From Methylophilus methylotrophus DSM 46235 = ATCC 53528 (lineage in GTDB: Bacteria > Pseudomonadota > Gammaproteobacteria > Burkholderiales > Methylophilaceae): 64,000 nt of DNA. The first letter of the stretch is position 1, and each line of letters begins with the position of its first letter. This document shows, in pieces, positions 50,733-58,355 of this stretch. The DNA is taken from contig NZ_KB905141.1 of assembly GCF_000378225.1 (NCBI RefSeq), forward strand, positions 1,007,326 through 1,071,325, in the 5' to 3' direction. The position numbers and the translations under genes are program-made. The notes under the pieces were generated by a model that did no database searches, had not been told where the DNA came from, and was given only the letters and a program-made list of their open reading frames with translations.

Positions 50733-51227
50733 ATGAAAATTCACAGACAATTAACAGAAGAACGCCACAAACTGGGTGAGCTGATTGCAGATTTTGATAT
50801 CGCGATGCTCACTTTCATGAACCACCAGGGCCTGTTGATCAGCCAGCCGATGGGGCCGATTGAAATGGATGATGACGGTGTGATCTGGTTCTTCACCGAC
50901 CGCAGGTCAGAAAAGGTGGATCATCTGGAAACCCTTAACCTCTCATTCAGCGGCGAGCCTGATGGCATGTATGTTTCATTGTCCGGTCATGGTGAAATAG
51001 AGGTCAACCCTGCCCGCCAACAGGCTTTGTGGTCACCTTATGTGAGGCCCTGGTTTCCTGAAGGGCCTGATTCCCCGTCGCTGTGCCTGCTCAAATTTGT
51101 CCCTCATTTGGCAGAATATTGGGATGCACCTCACAGCAAGGTGGTCAGGCTGTTTGCTATGGTGGCCTCGATGGCGGCATCAAAGCCGATTGGGTTGGGT
51201 GAGCACGCCCGCCTGAATCATTTGTAA
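50733..51227 (+). CDS. PNPOx-fold general-stress protein 26-like
   Basis: About 164 residues of the pyridoxamine 5'-phosphate oxidase-like split-barrel fold, closest in pattern to general stress protein 26 (FDIAMLTFMNHQGLLISQPMG, VIWFFTDRRSEKVDHLETL, YVSLSGHGEIEVN, WFPEGPDSPSLCLLKF). Such proteins bind flavin and may reduce or sequester small molecules; they are not vitamin B6 enzymes. GGAGGAG is 6 bases before the ATG at 50733. Last gene of the stress cluster on this strand. Confidence 0.87.
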   Translation: MKIHRQLTEERHKLGELIADFDIAMLTFMNHQGLLISQPMGPIEMDDDGVIWFFTDRRSEKVDHLETLNLSFSGEPDGMYVSLSGHGEIEVNPARQQALWSPYVRPWFPEGPDSPSLCLLKFVPHLAEYWDAPHSKVVRLFAMVASMAASKPIGLGEHARLNHL

Positions 51228-51244
51228 ATGCATTTACCTGCTTA

Positions 51245-51294
51245 AACCCGGATTCTCCAGTAGGCGACTTGCAATCTACTTGAAAATCCGGGTT
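51245..51294. repeat. Long imperfect hairpin after PNPOx gene
   Basis: AACCCGGATT (51245-51254) pairs with AATCCGGGTT (51285-51294), with further inner pairing (AGTAG/CTACT). Probably a 3' RNA structure or terminator of the rightward gene. Confidence 0.6.
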
Positions 51295-51301
51295 CAAAAC
51301 C

Positions 51302-51327
51302 AACAACCCGGCAAGTGCCGGGTTGTT
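51302..51327. terminator. Terminator between PNPOx gene and pqqA
   Basis: Stem AACAACCCGGC / GCCGGGTTGTT around AAGT, 24 bases past the pqqA stop. Works for either direction. Confidence 0.75.
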
Positions 51328-51350
51328 TGTAATGCAAGTTAACGCCTGGA

Positions 51351-51422
51351 TTATTTGTTCATGACGTACATAGTCACTTCAAAGCCAAAACGCATTTCTG
51401 TCGCAGCTGGTTTAGTCCACAT
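51351..51422 (-). CDS. pqqA: PQQ precursor peptide PqqA (orphan)
   Basis: A 23-residue peptide gene too short for usual gene finders. It begins MWTKPAATEMRFGFEVTMY and ends VMNK, matching the PqqA pattern MWTKPxxxExRxGxEVTMY. The Glu and Tyr of E-V-T-M-Y (residues 15 and 19) are the pair that PqqE, with PqqD, joins to form the PQQ skeleton. AAGGAG stands 7 bases before the ATG. No pqqB-E genes are in the window, so the peptide must be processed by enzymes encoded elsewhere. A CACTAT-GCGT-ATAGTG repeat lies upstream. Confidence 0.93.
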   Translation of the reverse strand: MWTKPAATEMRFGFEVTMYVMNK

Positions 51423-51475
51423 GGTCATTCTCCTTAAATAAGTTTTTGATCAATAGAGTGCATCTCGTTAGGAAT

Positions 51476-51491
51476 CACTATACGCATAGTG
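51476..51491 (-). promoter_or_regulatory. Inverted repeat upstream of pqqA
   Basis: CACTAT / ATAGTG arms with a 4-base loop, 53 bases before the pqqA start. Operator or leader hairpin candidate. Confidence 0.45.
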
Positions 51492-51555
51492 CTAATTTAA
51501 TGCTTGCGCAGCCTCCTTAAAAATCACTCATGATTTTACTTAGCTTCAGGCGCCC

Positions 51556-52656
51556 CTATTCGCCAATCGCGAAACCAATCCCGAACATAGTTTGTGCCTG
51601 GTTGTAATCGAGCAGGGAGACGCCATAGCCACTTGCCAGCATGGCATAAAAGCGCACACTTTCACTTTTGAGCGGTTTGTACTGCACATCAAACTTCACA
51701 TATCCCTTGTTATCACTGCGCAAGTTATTGCGTAAAGTGACGCTGGCAGCCGTCGTATTGGCCTCGTTATCCCAACGCAAAACGGCGTCACCATACCCCA
51801 TGTATTTGCTGATATCAGGGTTATCGTCATTGGACTTGCTTTCCGGGATACGCCACCATGGCCTGAACAACAGGCTGTAACGGTCATTCAATTGCCAGCC
51901 CCCCTGCAGGTAGACCCGGCTCCAGCTACGGGAGAGCGGCTCTGAGCGGCCATTGGATTCATGTACCACGCCCAGATTCAGCATATCCGGCATGACGGTC
52001 CACTGTTTAGGTTCTCCAGGCTTGTTTAAGCCTAATGACAGGATAAGCTCCGGGGAGTAATTGTGATCACGCATGGGGCGTGACTGGCTCGCGCTGTAGA
52101 CCTGCCAAAAGGATTGCTGCGTATAGGCACCCCATAAACGGGCGCTATGCACCCATTGATTTTCAGGTAGCCAGTCTGACAAATTCAGGAGCTGGGTTTT
52201 CAGGCTGATCTGGAAGTGCAGGTCATTGTTATTTAAATCCCGGTCCTGCGTATTCGGCCTGGAAGGTGAGGTCGGCACATCATTCGGGTTATTGGAATAA
52301 GCCGCCACAATGTAATTCAGCTGGTGGCTCTCCAAGTCAGTAAAATGCAATTCATCCTGCGCATTCAGATGCCATTTGCGCGCGAGATACCCTGTTTTGG
52401 CATCTACCGTTTTCACCAGCGCTGCCTGTTTTGATGAGTGAATGGCAGCCACAGCGGGCCCCGATGCATATTGTTGTGCCACTTCATCAAAACATACCAA
52501 ACGGCGACTGGCATCATCACTAAATTCTGTTTGGCAGGTGCGCAGTGCGTTTTGCATTTCGCTCGTGGTAGCAGCCTTAGCCTGCAATACCACGCAGCAG
52601 GCAAAAAAAATGAAGCTGCGCAGGAAAACAATGCGCAGGTTGCTAAGGTTTAACAT
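51556..52656 (-). CDS. pldA: Outer-membrane phospholipase A (OMPLA)
   Basis: An outer-membrane beta-barrel phospholipase A1 of about 366 residues. Signal peptide about 1-28. The catalytic region GVVHESNGRSEPLSRSW contains the His-x-Ser (H, S in HES) and the Asn is expected in the conserved RVYLQ/N stretch that follows. An N-terminal extension of about 75 residues before the barrel has two cysteines. The enzyme removes phospholipids misplaced in the outer leaflet when the envelope is disturbed. GGGG precedes the ATG at 52656. It is 26 bases after the aldo/keto reductase gene. Confidence 0.9.
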   Translation of the reverse strand: MLNLSNLRIVFLRSFIFFACCVVLQAKAATTSEMQNALRTCQTEFSDDASRRLVCFDEVAQQYASGPAVAAIHSSKQAALVKTVDAKTGYLARKWHLNAQDELHFTDLESHQLNYIVAAYSNNPNDVPTSPSRPNTQDRDLNNNDLHFQISLKTQLLNLSDWLPENQWVHSARLWGAYTQQSFWQVYSASQSRPMRDHNYSPELILSLGLNKPGEPKQWTVMPDMLNLGVVHESNGRSEPLSRSWSRVYLQGGWQLNDRYSLLFRPWWRIPESKSNDDNPDISKYMGYGDAVLRWDNEANTTAASVTLRNNLRSDNKGYVKFDVQYKPLKSESVRFYAMLASGYGVSLLDYNQAQTMFGIGFAIGE

Positions 52657-52682
52657 AGGATTCCCCTTCTTTTCAGACCTGA

Positions 52683-53744
52683 TCAAGGCGCCGGATTCAT
52701 CATGGTCAGATGCTGTTGTTCGATCGCATTTAATACATCATCGCTCAGGCGTACCTGGTAAGCGGCAATGTTTTCCTGCAGCTGGGTCATACTGGTCGCG
52801 CCGATAATCGTCGTGCCGACAAACCAGCGGTGATACACAAAACTGAGCGCCAGTTGTGCCGGTGTCAGGCCATGGGCACGCGCAAGCTCGGCATAGGCTT
52901 TAGCTGCGGCGGGCACACCCGGCTTTTTATATCGCTGGGCATAGCCCAGGAACAAGGTGACCCGGCCAGGGGTGGCAGGATCAACCACATACTTGCCAGT
53001 CAGGTGACCAAAAGCCAGCGGCGAATAGGCTGCCAGGCTGATGCGCTCACGGTAAAGCACCTCGGTCATGCCAAACTCCATGCCACGGTTCATCAGGTTG
53101 TAGCAGTTTTGCAGCACTGCAATCCGCGGCAAGCCCTGCTCGCGGGCAACGCGCAAAAACTCCATTACGCCCCAGGGCTGCTCATTACTCAAGCCTATCG
53201 CCCGTATCTTGCCTTCGCGAATCAATTCATCCAGGACTTCAAGCTGGGTCTGGATTGGCACCCAGGCCTGTTGCTGGCCATTGGCATCCAGTTCTGCACT
53301 GGGGTCAAACTGGTACTGGCCGAACATGGGCACATTGCGTTCAGGCCAATGCAGGTAAAGCACATCCAGGTAATCGGTTTGCAAGCGCGTCAGGCTGTCA
53401 TGCACGGCCTGACGGATATTGGCACGATCCATGCCGGTTGGGCCGCCACGGATCCAGTGCATGCCACGCCGTGGACCAGCCACTTTACTGGCCAACACAA
53501 AACGGTCCCGGCGCTGAGTCTTGATCCAGTGACCCAGTATGGTTTCAGTCCGCGTCACCGTCTCTGCCCGCGGCGGCACCGGATACATCTCAGCCGTATC
53601 TATAAAATTAATACCTTGCTCTAATGCAAAATCGAGCTGGCTGTTAGCGTCTTGCTGGGTATTCTGGTCACCAAAGGTCATGGTGCCGAGCGTCACTTTT
53701 GAAACATGAATGCCGCTGTCACCCAAATATGTAAAATCAATCAA
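52683..53744 (-). CDS. NADP(H)-dependent aldo/keto reductase (Tas family)
   Basis: A 353-residue TIM-barrel aldo/keto reductase, very close in pattern to E. coli Tas: start FTYLGDSGIHVSKVTLGTMTFG, catalytic Asp/Tyr in FIDTAEMYPVPPRAETVTRTE, Lys in VLASKVAG, His in DVLYLHWPERN. Physiological substrate unknown; likely aldehyde detoxification. It starts within the stop of the preceding unknown gene (ATGA overlap), so the two are coupled. Confidence 0.92.
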   Translation of the reverse strand: MIDFTYLGDSGIHVSKVTLGTMTFGDQNTQQDANSQLDFALEQGINFIDTAEMYPVPPRAETVTRTETILGHWIKTQRRDRFVLASKVAGPRRGMHWIRGGPTGMDRANIRQAVHDSLTRLQTDYLDVLYLHWPERNVPMFGQYQFDPSAELDANGQQQAWVPIQTQLEVLDELIREGKIRAIGLSNEQPWGVMEFLRVAREQGLPRIAVLQNCYNLMNRGMEFGMTEVLYRERISLAAYSPLAFGHLTGKYVVDPATPGRVTLFLGYAQRYKKPGVPAAAKAYAELARAHGLTPAQLALSFVYHRWFVGTTIIGATSMTQLQENIAAYQVRLSDDVLNAIEQQHLTMMNPAP

Positions 53745-54292
53745 TGTAACACCTGTTTTTCTGTGGGTACTTGAATTACGATGCTGGAAACCGCTTCTGG
53801 TTCCTTTTGTGCAGGCAGTGTCCAGCCTGCCTCCTGACTGGCAATCATGAGCATGCGGCTGATCGCCAGCACCAACTGCCGGTTCAGGTCCATGTTCACG
53901 TTCACGCCATTGGCACAGACCAATTGCATATTGTTCAACTGGTCATTAATGGAAACAAACCGGGCCTCAACCACCAACAGCACCTGATCACTGACCATAC
54001 TGGGCCTTTGCTGGTAAGCCGTCTCAAAATCCAGATGATCCAGTTGCTGGACCGCTTCGGCTTCTTGTTCAAACTGGCGCGTGGCGTCAACAAGGGACTG
54101 CGCACTTTCCGGCACCGATGCAGCCACTGGTAAATGTGCCTCGCGGTTAAACATCTTGAAGATTTCCCGTGCCACCCGGTAGGTAATCCATAACTGGACT
54201 TCCTGCTCCGGGCTGACAGCGGTTTTCAACAGCAAGCGGTCTTGCTGCCGGTCATAAGAAAGATTGATCTGCTGTATGGATTGCTGTTGCAT
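53741..54292 (-). CDS. Unknown protein coupled to aldo/keto reductase
   Basis: About 183 residues from the ATG at 54292. The sequence reads as a soluble alpha/beta protein (INLSYDRQQDRLLLKTAVSPEQEVQLWITYRVAREIF, a beta hairpin and helix), then a Gln/Glu-rich helical region and a second beta-rich part. No signal peptide or known domain, although betaproteobacteria often carry a similar conserved gene of unknown function. A four-base overlap links it to the reductase. Alternative start 54328 adds 12 residues including two cysteines. Confidence 0.7.
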   Translation of the reverse strand: MQQQSIQQINLSYDRQQDRLLLKTAVSPEQEVQLWITYRVAREIFKMFNREAHLPVAASVPESAQSLVDATRQFEQEAEAVQQLDHLDFETAYQQRPSMVSDQVLLVVEARFVSINDQLNNMQLVCANGVNVNMDLNRQLVLAISRMLMIASQEAGWTLPAQKEPEAVSSIVIQVPTEKQVLH

Positions 54293-54473
54293 GGGGATAC
54301 ACGATTTGCAAACGGTCATGGATAGCATACCGCAGTCAGGTAGCAGCTACCTAATACTATCCGCGATAACGCCCGCCAAAGATACACTCCGATACAAAAC
54401 CGCCACGCTATTGCCGGATAAATTTGCGTATGCTTTTGTCTGACAAAACAGCAGTAGTTCCGACGGAGGCGAT

Positions 54474-54893
54474 ATGATTTCACACAAAAAATTATTACTT
54501 ACCAGCTTGCTCGCAAGCCTGGCACTGGTCAGCCAAGTCTCTCATGCGCATCCGCCCGGCCATGGTGGCTGGCGTGGCAATGTCGGCGTGTATTTCGGCT
54601 CACCCTACCCGTTCTATCCTTACCCTTACGCGGCTTATCCTTACCCCTATGTGTATAGCCCACCGGCGGTGATTATCACGCAGCCACCGCAACCCCAGGT
54701 CTATATTGAGCAAGGCAGCGGTAGTACCGCACCCGCACAAACCAATCCTCCAGCGAGTGCCAGCAGCGGTAATGGGCAAGGCTACTGGTATTACTGCGAG
54801 CAGTCTGATGGTTATTACCCCTACGTGAAAGAATGCCCGGCGGGCTGGAAACAGGTGACGCCATCCCCCCCACCCGCCACCTCGGCCAAATAG
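54474..54893 (+). CDS. Secreted Pro/Tyr-rich protein
   Basis: 139 residues with a signal peptide (LLLTSLLASLALVSQVSHA). The mature part has a PYP/YPYPY-rich stretch (SPYPFYPYPYAAYPYPYVY) and a C-terminal two-cysteine module (GYWYYCEQSDGYYPYVKECPAGW). This architecture is common in small proteobacterial envelope proteins of unknown role, and the cysteines probably form a disulfide. GGAGG lies 5 bases before the ATG. It is cotranscribed with the glycine-zipper lipoprotein 9 bases downstream, a frequent pairing. Confidence 0.82.
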   Translation: MISHKKLLLTSLLASLALVSQVSHAHPPGHGGWRGNVGVYFGSPYPFYPYPYAAYPYPYVYSPPAVIITQPPQPQVYIEQGSGSTAPAQTNPPASASSGNGQGYWYYCEQSDGYYPYVKECPAGWKQVTPSPPPATSAK

Positions 54894-54902
54894 GGTAACG
54901 TC

Positions 54903-55430
54903 ATGACTATTTACCCAAAGTTGAGCATCTTAGCAGTGCCGCTAATACTATCTGCCTGCGCGACAAACCCGACCGGCCCCAGCAATATGGCGCTACCAGG
55001 CACGGGCAAAGACTTTAGTGTGTTCCGAGACGATGACCTATCCTGTCGCGATTTTGCCTTGACGCAAATTGGTGGCAAAACCGTCAACCAGCAATATGAT
55101 TCCAGCCTGGCGGCTACCACCGCCGTCGGAACCGTCGTCGGTGCCGCCATCGGCGCCGCCGCAGGCGGTGGTGAAGGCGCAGCCATCGGCGCAGGTGTGG
55201 GGGCGTTATCTGGCGGCGCCATCGGCGCCAATACGGCCTCTGTCAGCGGCATGAACGCGCAGGACAAATATGACAATGCCTACTATCAATGCATGTATGC
55301 GGCCGGGCATAAAATCCCGGTACCCGCCAGCATGGCAAGAACCTATTCGCAGGGGACAAACACCGCACCACCGACTGGTGGCACCAGCTATTATCCTCCG
55401 CCTCCGCCACCACCCGGCTATCAGCGTTAG
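54903..55430 (+). CDS. Glycine-zipper lipoprotein
   Basis: 175 residues. Lipobox LSAC gives a lipidated cysteine near residue 19. The centre has a glycine-zipper membrane segment (VGTVVGAAIGAAAGGGEGAA, then GAGVGALSGGAIGA) like OmpA-type glycine-zipper proteins, and the C-terminus is proline-rich (YYPPPPPPPGY). Probably an outer-membrane-associated stress lipoprotein. Follows the Pro/Tyr-rich protein gene. Confidence 0.85.
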   Translation: MTIYPKLSILAVPLILSACATNPTGPSNMALPGTGKDFSVFRDDDLSCRDFALTQIGGKTVNQQYDSSLAATTAVGTVVGAAIGAAAGGGEGAAIGAGVGALSGGAIGANTASVSGMNAQDKYDNAYYQCMYAAGHKIPVPASMARTYSQGTNTAPPTGGTSYYPPPPPPPGYQR

Positions 55431-55591
55431 CCAAGCAATCAGGCAGTCATGTGCTGCCTGAATTTATCCAGCTATTCATCAGTCCGAGTCAGCGTTAGGC
55501 GGGTCATCAGTTTGACCGCATAGGCATTAAAAACGGTGAATGCACATTGTCGCTATCGCAAACTTAACATGTCTATCCTGGTCGTAGAGAG

Positions 55592-56449
55592 ATGCGAACC
55601 ATCAAAACCTTTTTCATCCTCCTGCTCGCGTTTTCAATCATGAGTTGTAGCCTGGTTAAGACCGCTTACAACAACGCACCTGCACTGATCGCATGGCGGT
55701 TGGATCATTATTTTAATTTCAGCGAAGCGCAAAAAGCCAAACTGAAACCCGTACTGCAGGACTTGCATGCATGGCATCGTAAAAACGAGTTACCACGTTA
55801 TGCGTCGTTGCTGGATGAAATACACGATGATCTCAACCATGATATAAGCGCACAAACTGCCTGCCAGCGCATTGAATCCATCAAATTAAATGTGCAAACG
55901 CTTCAAACAAAAATCATCCCTATTATTGTTGACGTCGCCGAGACACTAAGTGATAAGCAACTGCAGTATTTGCAGAAAAAGCTGGAAAAACGCAACCAGG
56001 AATGGAAAGAGGAATGGTGGCAGGAAACGGCCGAAGAGCAACAGGAGGTCAGGTTGGAAAAATCCACGGATTTTGCTGAAAAGGTCTATGGTGATTTAAA
56101 CGAAAAGCAAATAAACCTTTTAAAACAGGCCATTGCCAAGAGTGACATTGATCCGGCCATCACCTACTCTGAAATTTTGCGGCGCGACGAAGATACGCTA
56201 ACTATCCTCAAGGCATTACGAGATCCTAGCTTGTCAAATGAACAAAAATGGCAACTGGTGCGTGCAGGTTTTGATCGTATGCAAACCAGCCCCAATTCGG
56301 CCTACCAGGCTTATATCGATAAAGTAACTCAGCTCACATGTGACACCATCGCAAGCCTGCATGCCACTACTACTACCAAACAACGCTTGCATGCGCAACG
56401 ATGGGTAGAGAATTACAAAACGCAATTCACTCAGTTGCAAAGCAAATGA
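55592..56449 (+). CDS. DUF6279 family lipoprotein
   Basis: 285 residues of the DUF6279 family. Lipobox IMSC gives Cys19; the mature start SLVKTAYNNAPALIAWRLDHYF is the family signature. The rest is highly helical and charged (LEKRNQEWKEEWWQETAEEQQ), suggesting a rod or coiled-coil envelope protein. Function unknown. The start follows GAGAG closely. It stands alone between two intergenic regions and ends at a strong terminator shared with the opposite SDR gene. Confidence 0.85.
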   Translation: MRTIKTFFILLLAFSIMSCSLVKTAYNNAPALIAWRLDHYFNFSEAQKAKLKPVLQDLHAWHRKNELPRYASLLDEIHDDLNHDISAQTACQRIESIKLNVQTLQTKIIPIIVDVAETLSDKQLQYLQKKLEKRNQEWKEEWWQETAEEQQEVRLEKSTDFAEKVYGDLNEKQINLLKQAIAKSDIDPAITYSEILRRDEDTLTILKALRDPSLSNEQKWQLVRAGFDRMQTSPNSAYQAYIDKVTQLTCDTIASLHATTTTKQRLHAQRWVENYKTQFTQLQSK

Positions 56450-56530
56450 TCTTGACGCGTTTGACACAGCTGTCATGATGGCTAAGAGTTGAGTCTAGCA
56501 TCTACTCCAGGCGAGCAAACTCTGTCAAAA

Positions 56531-56558
56531 AAACAGGCAGCTTTCAAGCTGCCTGTTT
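56531..56558. terminator. Bidirectional terminator, DUF6279 / SDR genes
   Basis: Perfect 13-bp stem AAACAGGCAGCTT / AAGCTGCCTGTTT with a 2-base spacer, flanked by A- and T-runs. Confidence 0.9.
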
Positions 56559-56575
56559 CGTTTTCACTCAGGGGA

Positions 56576-57334
56576 TTAAATCAACATACCGCCAGAAGCT
56601 TCAATGCGTTGCGCATTCACCCAACGGTTATTCTCCGACAACAGGCTGGCAATCATGGGGCCAATATCATCCGGCACACCCACACGGCCAAGCGCTGTTT
56701 GCGAAGCAATATAAGCATTCACCTCTTTGTTATCGCGCACCAGACCCTGACCAAAGTCAGTTTCAATCGCCCCCGGGGCCACCGTGTTCACCGCAATCTG
56801 GCGTGCGCCAAGCTCTTTGGCCATATAACGCGTCAATACCTCAATGCCGCCCTTCATGGCCGCATAAGCGCTGTAACCTGGCAATGTGAACCGTGCCAGG
56901 CCGCTGGAAATATTGATGATGCGGCCGCCATCATTGATGAGTGGCAGCAACTTCTGCGTCACGAAGAAGGTGGATTTCAGGTGAATATTCACCATATCAT
57001 CAAATATCTGTTCAGTCGTTTCGACAAAGGGGGCGGTGAGGCCGGTCCCTGCATTGTTCACCAAGAAATCAAATTTTTCTGCCTGAAAGTGAGATTGCAA
57101 GGCTTGTTTCAAGCTATTGGCAAACGCATCAAAGGTCCTCACTTGCGCCACATCCAGTTGCAAGGCCACCGCCTTGCGTCCCAACGCAGCAATTTCCTCT
57201 ACCACTTCCTGTGCAGCCGCCTGCTTGCTCTGATAGGTCAATACAACGTCTATCCCCTGTTTGGCCATCGCCAATGCCGTATTTTTACCCAAACCACGGC
57301 TACCACCTGTAATCAATGCAATTTTGCTAGTCAT
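56576..57334 (-). CDS. Short-chain dehydrogenase/reductase
   Basis: A 252-residue classical SDR: cofactor loop ITGGSRGLGKN, NNAGTG, catalytic Ser in NISSGLARF, and YAAMK (Tyr, Lys). It keeps all catalytic residues. AGGAG precedes the ATG. It is divergent from a LysR regulator, with a palindrome between, so it is very likely the regulator's target. Substrate unknown; related SDRs reduce small ketones or quinones. Confidence 0.93.
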   Translation of the reverse strand: MTSKIALITGGSRGLGKNTALAMAKQGIDVVLTYQSKQAAAQEVVEEIAALGRKAVALQLDVAQVRTFDAFANSLKQALQSHFQAEKFDFLVNNAGTGLTAPFVETTEQIFDDMVNIHLKSTFFVTQKLLPLINDGGRIINISSGLARFTLPGYSAYAAMKGGIEVLTRYMAKELGARQIAVNTVAPGAIETDFGQGLVRDNKEVNAYIASQTALGRVGVPDDIGPMIASLLSENNRWVNAQRIEASGGMLI

Positions 57335-57402
57335 GCTCGTTCTCCTGTGTTGATGAAAGATGTGCGTAGTTTATTGATCTTGAAATTAAAGATAAATTAG
57401 AC

Positions 57403-57427
57403 GATAGTGACTATACTGTTCACTATC
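57403..57427. promoter_or_regulatory. LysR operator candidate between SDR and LysR genes
   Basis: GATAGTGA-N9-TCACTATC, perfect 8-base arms, 19 bases before the LysR start. Size and symmetry suit a LysR tetramer site. Confidence 0.7.
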
Positions 57428-57446
57428 AACGAACAATTAACTCACC

Positions 57447-58346
57447 ATGATAGACAGCACTGAAAGCCTGAAACGCTTTATGCGCGTGGCCGAACTCGGC
57501 AGCTTTACCAAAGCGGCGGATAGCTTAAACCTGCCCAAAGCCAGCGTTTCACAAGCCATACAGCAACTGGAAACCAGGCTACAAACGCAGCTGTTTCATC
57601 GCACTACACGCAAGGTGCAACTCACACCTGACGGGCAACTGTTTTATGAAAAAAGCAAAGACGTGTTAAGTGAGATAGAAGAACTGGAAACCCTGTTCAT
57701 CAGCGATGACAGCCAGATCTCCGGTGTGGTCCGGGTGAATATGTCGCAACCCATGGCCAGGCATTTGGTGATTCCCGCCCTGCCCGCATTTTTGCAGCGC
57801 TACCCGCGCCTCAATATTGAAATCAGTAGCGAAGACCGAAAAGTGGACCTGGTCAGCGAGGGTTACGACTGTGTGGTCAGAACCGGTGAGGTTGAAGAAT
57901 CCGGCATGATCATGCGCAAGATAGGCGAAATGCAACAAAGCAACTTTGTCAGCCCGGCCTATCTTGCCCAATACGGCACGCCTAAAAGCATTGCAGATTT
58001 GCAGCAACATTATTTGATTCACTACCAAACCAGCAGCAATAACCGCTTTGACGCGTTTGAATACCAGCAGGAGGGCAAACTCCATAGCATTAAAATGCCC
58101 AGCCGTATTTGCGTCAATAACACCGACACTTATCGCGCCGCCTGTGCTGCCGGACTGGGGATTATGCAAGCGCCAAAGCTGGGGGCAATGGCGATGCTCA
58201 CTAGTGGGCAATTAGTTGAAGTGCTGCCAACATTTACAGCCCCAAACATGACGGTCTCACTTTTGTTTCCGAACCGTCGCAACTTATCAAAGCGTGTGCG
58301 GATTTTTATGGATTGGCTGATCGAGATCATTCAATCACATTTGTAA
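57447..58346 (+). CDS. LysR-family transcriptional regulator
   Basis: A 299-residue regulator. N-terminal winged HTH (SLKRFMRVAELGSFTKAADSLNLPKASVSQAIQQLE) and a substrate-binding effector domain (about 90-299, DLVSEGYDCVVRTGEVEESGM). The pattern matches the group that controls divergent oxidoreductases, as with the SDR gene here. The palindrome at 57403-57427 is its likely site. Confidence 0.93.
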   Translation: MIDSTESLKRFMRVAELGSFTKAADSLNLPKASVSQAIQQLETRLQTQLFHRTTRKVQLTPDGQLFYEKSKDVLSEIEELETLFISDDSQISGVVRVNMSQPMARHLVIPALPAFLQRYPRLNIEISSEDRKVDLVSEGYDCVVRTGEVEESGMIMRKIGEMQQSNFVSPAYLAQYGTPKSIADLQQHYLIHYQTSSNNRFDAFEYQQEGKLHSIKMPSRICVNNTDTYRAACAAGLGIMQAPKLGAMAMLTSGQLVEVLPTFTAPNMTVSLLFPNRRNLSKRVRIFMDWLIEIIQSHL

Positions 58347-58355
58347 AAAACTTAT

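Noticed and set aside
51351-52656. pqqA as first gene of a pqq biosynthesis operon
   Set aside because: The adjoining genes encode phospholipase A and an aldo/keto reductase; no pqqB, C, D or E motifs were found in the window.
52830-53624. 264-codon rightward open frame
   Set aside because: Antisense to the aldo/keto reductase; histidine-rich artefact typical of GC-biased shadows.
56489-57400. 303-codon rightward open frame
   Set aside because: Antisense to the SDR gene, whose cofactor loop, YxxxK and ribosome site are all intact. The rightward translation has no recognisable domain and is a compositional shadow.
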